DNA of 36,061 nt from Clostridia bacterium (GTDB lineage: Bacteria > Bacillota > Clostridia > Oscillospirales > Acutalibacteraceae): the NCBI GenBank assembly GCA_022767925.1, contig JALENG010000059.1, positions 1-36,061 on the forward strand, in the 5' to 3' direction. Within the stretch, counting starts at the first letter, position 1. Every line of letters starts with the position of its first letter. A program made the translations under genes and the position numbers. The notes below the pieces were generated by a model. The model worked only from the letters and a program-made list of their open reading frames with translations, was not told where the DNA came from and did not search any database. Positions 30,365 through 36,061 of this stretch are shown piece after piece.

Positions 30365-30399
30365 TTGCGCAAACACCGCTTTTGTGCTATCGTATAGCA
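30365..30399 (+). promoter_or_regulatory. Promoter and dyad of the DtxR-family regulator gene
   Basis: TTGCGC (30365-30370), 17-base spacer, TATCGT (30388-30393). The dyad TGCTAT-CGT-ATAGCA (30385-30399) covers the -10, a possible site for autoregulation. It differs from the feo palindromes. Confidence 0.65.
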
Positions 30400-30449
30400 A
30401 ACCTTTCCGTTTCGCGGATTGGATTTTACGGAAAAGGGAGGAGAAAGGT

Positions 30450-30812
30450 GTGCATCTGCAGGAATCCGGTGAAATGTACCTGGAAACCATTTATATTTTG
30501 TCGCAGAAAAGCCATCGTGTCCGCTCGGTGGATGTGGGGGAGTACATGGGTTATTCCAAGCCCAGTGTCAGCCGCGCCATGGGCTTGCTGAAAAAGGGCG
30601 GGTATGTCATCACCAATGAAGAGGGCTGTCTGTCTTTAACGGAAACGGGGCGCGAACTCGCTTCCAAAATTTACGAGCGTCATACCGTGCTGACCGATCT
30701 GCTCGTACGCCTGGGCGTTGACAGGGAGACTGCCGCCGAGGACGCCTGCCGGATGGAGCATGTAATCAGCGACCAGTCGTTTCAGGCGATTCGCCGCCAC
30801 GCGGGCCGGTAA
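30450..30812 (+). CDS. DtxR/MntR-family metal-dependent transcriptional regulator
   Basis: 120 residues from the GTG at 30450, chosen because GGGAGGAG lies just upstream; the longer frame from 30384 would begin in the -10 box. The winged HTH is HLQESGEMYLETIYILSQ... VRSVDVGEYMGYSKPSVSRAMGLLKKGGYV (about 2-55). The dimer/metal region keeps RHTVLTDLLVRLGV (metal His) and EDACRMEHVIS (Glu, Cys, Glu and His ligands). It has no SH3 domain, like the short MntR-type proteins. Divergent from feoA, it is the best candidate for binding the four GTTAGY palindromes and repressing iron uptake when metal is plentiful. Confidence 0.92.
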   Translation: MHLQESGEMYLETIYILSQKSHRVRSVDVGEYMGYSKPSVSRAMGLLKKGGYVITNEEGCLSLTETGRELASKIYERHTVLTDLLVRLGVDRETAAEDACRMEHVISDQSFQAIRRHAGR

Positions 30813-30834
30813 AGAAAAGGAGAAGGGAAATGGT

Positions 30835-31017
30835 ATGAACCCCACCCATTGCCCCTGCAAGAGGTTTCGCTGTGAGCGGCACGGAAACTGCGAAGCATGC
30901 AGGGTCCATCACCAGGGGAAATCCCTTCCCCGGTGCGAAAAGCTGGCGCAGAAAAAACAGCGTACTGCCCGCCGACAGAGAAAAAGGGGGAAGGAGGATT
31001 TCTCTCTCCCCCAATAA
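30835..31017 (+). CDS. Small Cys/His-rich protein of unknown function
   Basis: 60 residues. The first 35 contain CPCKRFRCERHGNCEACRVHH, with cysteines and histidines at a spacing that suggests one small metal-binding knuckle (C-x-C-x4-C-x5-C-x2-C-x2-HH). The remainder is strongly basic (KKQRTARRQRKRGK). I recall similar short proteins in clostridia without a known role. It starts 22 bases after the DtxR-family gene with GGAGAAGGG upstream, so it is co-transcribed with it. The basic tail could mean nucleic-acid binding; this is only inference. Confidence 0.7.
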   Translation: MNPTHCPCKRFRCERHGNCEACRVHHQGKSLPRCEKLAQKKQRTARRQRKRGKEDFSLPQ

Positions 31018-31026
31018 AGCAGGAGA

Positions 31027-31061
31027 ACAGGGCTTTCCACAAAAACGGCGGAGAGCCCTGT
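31027..31061. terminator. Hairpin between convergent genes (putative terminator)
   Basis: ACAGGGCTTTCC (31027-31038) pairs with GGAGAGCCCTGT (31050-31061) with one G-T type mismatch. The following T-runs are weak on both strands. Confidence 0.55.
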
Positions 31062-31088
31062 CCTCTTCTCCCGTTAATTCGGTTGCGC

Positions 31089-31955
31089 CTATGCTTTCTT
31101 CTCATGGAGGGTATGAATATTCTGCATGATAAATTCCTCGAATGCCCTGGCCACCCGACTGTGCTGGGCGCTGCGCGGGTGGTACAGATAAACAGTACGG
31201 TAGAAATCCACACCGGAAACGGGCAACAGCACCACGTTGTCCGGCTTATACGCGCCCCAATAGACCGGCAGCACCGCCACGCCCACTCCCTCGGATACAA
31301 GCGCCATCACAGTGTGCATACTGTAGCATTCCATGGCCACCTTGGGCACAAAGCCTGCCGCCGCGCAGTATCGGGTGACCAGGCGGTCCACTTCGCGGTT
31401 CTGTGAGAAGATGAAAACCTCGTCCTTCAGTTCCTCCAGAGACAGGCCGGTGCGCCGGGCCAGCGGATGACCGGTGTTCAGCGCGATCATCAGCTCTTCA
31501 TGCAGCAATTCCCTCCCGCTCCAGACAAGGCGGTCCAGTACATTGGTGGTCACCACAATCTCCGGCGCGGGCACGCTGTTCAGGTGAACAAAATCCGCCT
31601 GGGCATGGGGGTGCCTCCGGTGGAAATCGCAGTACAGCCGCGCCAGAGGGGTGGACAGGGATTCGGCGGCAATGCGTGTCTCCCCTGTGATCTCCTCTCC
31701 CAGAAAGGACAGCTCCGCTTTCAGGTTGGCGGTTTGCTCCAGCACACTGCGCGCATAACGGAGAAAGATGTGGCCGGCCGGTGTCAGCGCCACGCCGCGG
31801 GCCTCCCGCAGGAACAACCGGGTGTTCATCTCCTTTTCCAGTCGCTGAATCTGCTGGCTGAGCGAGGGTTGTGATAAAAACAGTACCTCCGCCGCGCGGG
31901 AGATGCTTCCCTCGTCCGCCACCGTGACAAAATATCGAAGCATATTAAAATCCAT
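31089..31955 (-). CDS. LysR-family transcriptional regulator
   Basis: 288 residues. The N-terminal LysR HTH is MDFNMLRYFVTVADEGSISRAAEVLFLSQPSLSQQIQRLEKEM (1-43), followed by the linker helix and a two-lobed effector domain (about 90-285). GGAGG ribosome site. It is divergent from the AbrB-type membrane protein gene across 110 bases. That is the usual layout for a LysR protein that controls its neighbour and itself. The ligand is unknown. The close of the effector domain (ARAFEEFIMQNIHTL) is intact, so the protein is full length. Confidence 0.93.
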   Translation of the reverse strand: MDFNMLRYFVTVADEGSISRAAEVLFLSQPSLSQQIQRLEKEMNTRLFLREARGVALTPAGHIFLRYARSVLEQTANLKAELSFLGEEITGETRIAAESLSTPLARLYCDFHRRHPHAQADFVHLNSVPAPEIVVTTNVLDRLVWSGRELLHEELMIALNTGHPLARRTGLSLEELKDEVFIFSQNREVDRLVTRYCAAAGFVPKVAMECYSMHTVMALVSEGVGVAVLPVYWGAYKPDNVVLLPVSGVDFYRTVYLYHPRSAQHSRVARAFEEFIMQNIHTLHEKKA

Positions 31956-32014
31956 TTATAGCTCCTCCTATTTTCCATAAAAATTCCCTATGGCAACTGA
32001 TTCAATTAAACTAT

Positions 32015-32043
32015 TTGTCCCGGGGTGTTGTCAAGACTATACT
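32015..32043 (+). promoter_or_regulatory. Promoter of the AbrB-type membrane protein gene
   Basis: TTGTCC (32015-32020), 17-base spacer, TATACT (32038-32043). The predicted start is near 32050, with AAGGAGG at 32052-32058. Confidence 0.75.
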
Positions 32044-32065
32044 GAAGGAGTAAGGAGGCGGAATC

Positions 32066-33124
32066 GTGGAAAGTTTTCTGTATTTTTTGCTGACCCTCGC
32101 CATGGGCGGCGCGGGCGGCTGGCTCGGGAAGAAACTGCATCTTCCTGCGGGTGCCCTGGTGGGGGCCATGATCGCTGTGGGAATTTTTCATCTTGCAACG
32201 GAAAAAGCCGAGTTCTTTATCTCTGCCCGGGTTCTGCTGCAGATTCTCTCCGGTGCCATGGTGGGGTCACGTATTGGGCGCAGCGAACTGATCAGTATGA
32301 AAACCCTGCTGCCCTCGGCGGTCATTCTGCTGGTCTCACTGCTGGTTCTTAATCTCACCTTTGGGCTTTTGATGACATCCCTGGGCGGGCTGAATCCTGC
32401 CACAGCCCTGTTCGCCACGGCACCCGGCGGTGCCAGTGATATGAGTATTATCGCGGCGGACTTCGGCGGGGATGCCGGAATCGTGGCCATTTTGCAGGTC
32501 TCCCGGCTGATTTTGATCTATCTGTTCGTCCCGCCCTGGATCCGCTTTTGCGACCGCAGGCAGCCGGCGCGCGGTGTGGCGCACACGGAAACCTCCGCTG
32601 CCACAGCGGCCGAGGGACGAAAAGTATCGGATTTTCTGTGGATGCTGCTGTGCGCAGCTGTGCTGGGGCTGGTGGCGTATTTTCTGGGAATCAGCGCCGG
32701 CGCCATGATCGGCGCCATGGTGGGCAGCGGCGCCTATTGCGTACTGTGCGGGCGGCAACGATATCCCGGCGGGCTGAAACTCGCGCTGCAGTGCTGCAGC
32801 GGCGCCTATATCGGCACCCGGCTGGACCGGTCTTTGATCGTGAACTTTGACCGCCTGCTCATTCCCCTGGCGATTATGGCTGTGGGCATCTTCGCCTTTA
32901 CGGCGGCGACCTCGTATCTGATCCGGCGCCTGTCCCACCTGGACCGCAGCACGGCCATGCTGATTTCCACCCCCGGCGGGATTCAGGAAATGTCGCTGTT
33001 GTCGGAGGAGCTGGGCGCGGACACTCCCAAAGTGGCCGTTCTGCATACGGCGCGTTTGGTTTTCGTCATTCTGCTGTTTCCCTGCATTATTCAGATGCTC
33101 CTCTGGCTGATGGGGCTTTTGTAA
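32066..33124 (+). CDS. AbrB-family (AmoA-like, PF05145) membrane protein
   Basis: 352 residues from a GTG start with AAGGAGG upstream. There are about ten membrane segments in two similar halves. Each half contains the family repeat: LHLPAGALVGAMIAVG with ATAPGGASDMSIIAADFGGD, and LGISAGAMIGAMVGSG with ISTPGGIQEMSLLSEELGAD. The family was misnamed as a regulator or ammonia monooxygenase and is now thought to be a transporter-like membrane protein. The repeated PGG..(D/E)MS motif probably lines the substrate site. It is a single-gene unit with a very strong terminator, probably under the divergent LysR regulator. Confidence 0.9.
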   Translation: MESFLYFLLTLAMGGAGGWLGKKLHLPAGALVGAMIAVGIFHLATEKAEFFISARVLLQILSGAMVGSRIGRSELISMKTLLPSAVILLVSLLVLNLTFGLLMTSLGGLNPATALFATAPGGASDMSIIAADFGGDAGIVAILQVSRLILIYLFVPPWIRFCDRRQPARGVAHTETSAATAAEGRKVSDFLWMLLCAAVLGLVAYFLGISAGAMIGAMVGSGAYCVLCGRQRYPGGLKLALQCCSGAYIGTRLDRSLIVNFDRLLIPLAIMAVGIFAFTAATSYLIRRLSHLDRSTAMLISTPGGIQEMSLLSEELGADTPKVAVLHTARLVFVILLFPCIIQMLLWLMGLL

Positions 33125-33198
33125 AGAAAAGGGGCGGGTTGTTTTCCCGGCTGTACATAGAAACGGAGCCGGATATCCTTGCTTTTATCCTGCCAACA

Positions 33199-33234
33199 AA
33201 AAATCGGAAGGGGCCATGGCCCCTTCCGATTTTT
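33199..33234. terminator. 36-bp perfect palindrome, intrinsic terminator
   Basis: Every base from 33199 to 33234 is complementary across the centre (arms begin AAAAATCGG; the centre is CCATGG). T-runs end both arms. It lies 75 bases after the AbrB-type gene. Confidence 0.9.
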
Positions 33235-33570
33235 CTTTTCCCGGCAGTTTCCGGTTCCGTGCTATCAACATTTGGTTTTAATGTATACTGCAAGCCGGTA
33301 CCCCGCTTCATGCTCAAAGGAAAAAGCCGGGGCGGCAGGGTTTCCGGACTGCATACAGCCAAACAGAAATCCACTTATCAATCATTCATGTGGACAGCGG
33401 TGCACGCAAACGCCCAGCCATAGCGGCAGTCCGGGAGTTCTGCACTCGTCCACAGCGAAAACTGCTGCGCAGCAGCTTCAGAATATCCCTCTTCATTTTC
33501 ATGGGGTGTTGATTCGTGTTCCTCTCTGTCGCGCCGCCCGCCGCCGGCATCCCTTGAAAAAGTGCCCTGT
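33235..33570. other. Gene-free stretch
   Basis: 336 bases with no coding region I can support. Short open frames on both strands lack ribosome sites or cross the terminator. It holds a 14-bp palindrome CTGCTGCGCAGCAG (33462-33475) and an isolated TATACT (33284-33289) without a -35. No known RNA or riboswitch was recognised. It may be a decayed gene. Confidence 0.5.
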
Positions 33571-33573
33571 GAC

Positions 33574-33604
33574 AAACAGCCCCGCAGAATCTGCAGGGCT
33601 GTTT
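33574..33604 (-). terminator. Terminator after lysS
   Basis: AAACAGCCC (33574-33582) pairs with GGGCTGTTT (33596-33604), with an inner GCAG/CTGC. The T-run on the minus strand is short. Confidence 0.6.
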
Positions 33605-33632
33605 TCTTCGTATGGGTTTTGTACGGGAGCTG

Positions 33633-35609
33633 TTAATACATCTTCGCGCCCGCCGGAATATGAGGATCCAGCATCAGCAGATGCAGCTTTTCCTCTCCCT
33701 CTTCGTGATGCACGGCGGAAATCAGCATACCACAGGAATCAATGCCCATCATCTTTCTGGGGGGCAGGTTAGTGATGGCAAGCAGGGTCTTGCCCACAAG
33801 CTCTTCCGGCTCGTAATAAGCGTGAATGCCGCTCAAAATCGTTCTCTCTGTACCGGTTCCATCATCCAGGGTGAACTGCAGCAGCTTCTTGGATTTCTTC
33901 ACCGCTTCGCAGGCCAGAACCTTCACTGCGCGGAAATCACTCTTGGAGAAGGTCTCAAAATCGACAAAATCAGCAAACAGGGGCTCGATCTCCACTGTGG
34001 AGAAATCAATTTTCTCCTCCACAGCCGGAACCTCCGCAGGGGCAGGCGCCGCCTCCACGTCTGCACTCACAGCAGCAGCCGCGCTGTCCTTCTTGTCAGA
34101 AGCCAGCGGCTTCATCGTCGGGAACAGCAGTACATCGCGGATCGAGGCGGAATTGGTCAGCAGCATGACCAGCCGGTCGATGCCCATGCCCATACCGCCC
34201 GTGGGGGGCATACCATATTCCAACGCGGTGAGGAAGTCCTCGTCCACGTCGCACGCCTCGTCGTCCCCGGCTGCCTTCAGGGCCGCCTGAGCCTCGAAAC
34301 GCTGACGCTGGTCGATAGGGTCATTCAGCTCGGAGAATGCATTGGCAAACTCGCGCCCGGTGATAAACAGCTCGAACCGCTCGGTGTAATCGGGGTTCTT
34401 CGGGCACTTCTTGGCAAGGGGTGAGATTTCCACTGGATGGTTGGTGATAAAGGTCGGCTGAATCAGCTTATCCTCCACATACTCCTCGAAGAACAGGTTG
34501 AGGATGTCGCCGCGCTTGTGGCGCTCTTCATATTCAATATGATGCTCTTTCGCCAGCTCACGGGCCTGCTCCAGGGTCTCCACCTGGGTGAAGTCCACTC
34601 CGCTGTACTTCTTCACGGCCTCCACCATGGAGAGGCGCTCAAACGGCTTGGTCAAATCCACCATCACATCGCCATAGGGCACCACGCCGGTTCCCAGCAC
34701 CTCCTGGGCCACCGTGCGGATCATATCCTCGGTCAGATTCATCATGCCGTTATAGTCCGTATACGCCTGGTATAATTCCAGCTCGGTAAACTCTGGGTTG
34801 TGGCGGGTATCCATGCCCTCGTTGCGGAACACGCGGCCGATTTCATACACGCGCTCAAAACCGCCCACAATCAGCCGCTTCAGGTGCAGTTCCAGTGCAA
34901 TGCGCAGATACATGTCGATATCCAGCGTGTTGTGGTGGGTGATAAACGGGCGGGCCGCAGCGCCGCCGGCAATGTTGTGCAGCACCGGGGTTTCCACTTC
35001 CAGGAAATCCTTCTGCTCCAGATAATTGCGGATCGCGGTGATAATCCGGCTGCGCTTGAGGAACGCATCCTTCACCTCGGGGTTCACAATCAGATCCAGA
35101 TAGCGCTGGCGGTACCGGGTATCGGTATCCTTCAGGCCGTGGAACTTCTCCGGCAGGGGCAGCAGGCCCTTGGAGAGAATGGTGAAGTCAAGCGCACGCA
35201 CAGTCACTTCACCCATTTTGGTGCGGAATACCTCACCCTTTACCCCGACGATATCCCCGATATCCAGGTGCTTTTTCATATCGGCATACACGCCCTCGGG
35301 CAGGAGGTTTTTCTTCACATAAACCTGAATGCGGCCGGTTTTGTCCACCACATCCATAAACGAGCTGCCGCCCATATTCCGCCAGCTCATCACGCGGCCG
35401 GCCATGGAAACACGGCGCAGCTCCTCGGTGCTCTCGTCAAATTCGTCGATAATCTGCTGGGCGTGGGCATCCACATCAAACGTGGTAATCTCATAGGGAT
35501 TGTGGCCGTTCTGCTGCATATCGCTCAATTTTTCCCGGCGAATCCGGCTCAGCTCGCTGATATCCTGCGCCGCCTGGTTCTGGGCGGGTGCCTGTACCTG
35601 TTCACTCAT
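33633..35609 (-). CDS. lysS: Lysyl-tRNA synthetase (class II) with C-terminal tRNA-binding domain
   Basis: 658 residues from the ATG at 35609 (GGAGG 12 bases upstream); upstream in-frame ATGs are poorly placed. The normal LysRS core (about 1-507) has the N-terminal OB fold (VSMAGRVMSWRNMGGSSFMDVVD), motif 1, motif 2 (FRNEGMDTRHNPEFTELE) and motif 3 (GMGMGIDRLVMLL). An Ala/Pro-rich linker (about 508-533) leads to an extra EMAPII/Trbp111-like OB fold (about 550-658): DFETFSKSDFRAVKVL, then ILSGIHAYYEPEELVGKTLLAITNLPPRKMMGIDSCGML. That fold is standard at the end of MetRS but not of LysRS. It should raise affinity for tRNA. It lies after greA, a common pairing. Confidence 0.96.
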   Translation of the reverse strand: MSEQVQAPAQNQAAQDISELSRIRREKLSDMQQNGHNPYEITTFDVDAHAQQIIDEFDESTEELRRVSMAGRVMSWRNMGGSSFMDVVDKTGRIQVYVKKNLLPEGVYADMKKHLDIGDIVGVKGEVFRTKMGEVTVRALDFTILSKGLLPLPEKFHGLKDTDTRYRQRYLDLIVNPEVKDAFLKRSRIITAIRNYLEQKDFLEVETPVLHNIAGGAAARPFITHHNTLDIDMYLRIALELHLKRLIVGGFERVYEIGRVFRNEGMDTRHNPEFTELELYQAYTDYNGMMNLTEDMIRTVAQEVLGTGVVPYGDVMVDLTKPFERLSMVEAVKKYSGVDFTQVETLEQARELAKEHHIEYEERHKRGDILNLFFEEYVEDKLIQPTFITNHPVEISPLAKKCPKNPDYTERFELFITGREFANAFSELNDPIDQRQRFEAQAALKAAGDDEACDVDEDFLTALEYGMPPTGGMGMGIDRLVMLLTNSASIRDVLLFPTMKPLASDKKDSAAAAVSADVEAAPAPAEVPAVEEKIDFSTVEIEPLFADFVDFETFSKSDFRAVKVLACEAVKKSKKLLQFTLDDGTGTERTILSGIHAYYEPEELVGKTLLAITNLPPRKMMGIDSCGMLISAVHHEEGEEKLHLLMLDPHIPAGAKMY

Positions 35610-35662
35610 ACGTCTGTTCATCCTCCAGTTTGTTTTTTCCTCTGTCTTCCAAAAGCAGAAAA

Positions 35663-35677
35663 GGGGCAAACGGCCCC
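35663..35677 (-). terminator. Weak attenuator-like hairpin between greA and lysS
   Basis: GGGGC-AAACG-GCCCC (35663-35677), followed on the minus strand by TTTTCTGCTTTTGG. Probably partial, since lysS has no separate promoter that I can see. Confidence 0.45.
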
Positions 35678-35715
35678 ATTCCCGTCAACCCCTGTTCGTC
35701 TCTGTATTCCTTCGC

Positions 35716-36061
35716 TCAGCGCGAAATTTCCAGCACATGGTACATCACCATGCCGGACGGAACCTCCACTTCCACGGTATCACCGGCCGTGTGGCCCAGC
35801 AGAGCCTTCCCCACCGCCGACTCATCGGAAATTTTCCCTTCGCGGGGGCTGGCTTCATTCGAGCCCACAATTTTATACGTTTTCTCGGTCTTGCGGCCGT
35901 CGCGGTCAATCTCTACCCGCACGGTGGAGCCGATATGCACGTTGGCGCTGCCCAGTTCGCTCTCATCAATCAGGCGAACATTTTTCAGCATCACCTCAAT
36001 GTCCGCAATTCGGGCTTCCATAATGGCCTGCTCGTTCTTTGCTTCGTCGTACTCACTGTTT
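35716..36061 (-). CDS. greA: Transcription elongation factor GreA (5' end outside the window)
   Basis: The frame is open to the window edge. The visible part starts within the N-terminal coiled coil (NSEYDEAKNEQAIMEARIADIE), before the in-frame ATG at 36021, so that ATG is internal. The C-terminal FKBP-like domain is complete: STVRVEID..GRKTEKTYKIVGSNEASPREGKISDESAVGKALLGHTAGDTVEVEVPSG. GreA enters the RNA polymerase secondary channel and stimulates cleavage of backtracked RNA. It is followed by lysS about 106 bases downstream, a widespread Firmicute gene order. Confidence 0.95.
   Translation of the reverse strand, partial: NSEYDEAKNEQAIMEARIADIEVMLKNVRLIDESELGSANVHIGSTVRVEIDRDGRKTEKTYKIVGSNEASPREGKISDESAVGKALLGHTAGDTVEVEVPSGMVMYHVLEISR

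Noticed and set aside
33139..33423. 94-codon plus-strand frame after the AbrB-type gene
   Set aside because: It reads through a 36-bp terminator palindrome and has no domain.
33378..33575. 65-codon minus-strand frame after lysS
   Set aside because: No ribosome site, no recognisable motif, and its position next to the terminator does not suit a gene.
35610..35715. T-box or other riboswitch before lysS
   Set aside because: The gap after greA is only about 106 bases and shows just one small hairpin, with no T-box motif.

Overview
The window looks like the chromosome of a GC-rich, low-oxygen Firmicute, most likely a gut member of the Oscillospiraceae/Ruminococcaceae (Faecalibacterium, Subdoligranulum or Gemmiger-like). 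This placement is inference. It rests on strong AGGAGG-type ribosome sites, sigma-A promoters, the XpaC-TelA-LemA cluster, DUF2325/DUF3793 proteins, a FeoA-FeoA-FeoB set with a DtxR-type regulator, and many sugar genes. No rRNA, tRNA, insertion sequence, phage gene or CRISPR array was recognised.

Layout. 1-5210: the 3' part of an AraC-type regulator, then a five-gene minus-strand envelope operon (XpaC, TelA, LemA, TPM-domain protein, small membrane protein) with its own promoter and terminator. 5230-11720: sugar catabolism, with a GH27 glycosidase, an aldolase/PfkB kinase/sugar isomerase operon, and a divergent ROK regulator. 11760-17060: a flavodoxin-like protein, then a LacI-led operon of two Gfo/Idh/MocA oxidoreductases, a TIM-barrel isomerase/epimerase and a Dabb protein. 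17100-20270: leuCD, divergent from a Crp-like regulator across a perfect 16-bp palindrome, plus a PH-domain membrane protein. 20270-25260: an unknown membrane-anchored protein, a broken alpha/beta hydrolase, a GNAT-cytidine deaminase fusion, and a GH31 glycosidase. 25360-31060: an iron region with flavodoxin, DUF3793, DUF2325, a FeoB-associated peptide, FeoB, two FeoA proteins, a DtxR-family regulator and a Cys-rich peptide. 31080-36061: a LysR regulator divergent from an AbrB-type membrane protein, then lysyl-tRNA synthetase with an extra C-terminal tRNA-binding domain, and the 3' part of greA.

The most interesting part is the iron region. Four copies of a 16-bp palindrome (GTTAGY-N4-RCTAAC) lie before feoA, between feoA and feoB, and before DUF2325. 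The copy before DUF2325 sits at the centre of a 44-bp dyad. This ties DUF2325-DUF3793-flavodoxin to the same likely DtxR-type metal regulon as Feo and suggests a poorly described iron-starvation module. Other notable points are the Crp-type palindrome placed exactly at -41.5 from a predicted leuC start, the GNAT-deaminase fusion next to a truncated hydrolase, the LysRS fusion, an acidic insert of about 110 residues in FeoB, and an oxidoreductase/isomerase operon that fits 3-keto-glycoside chemistry.
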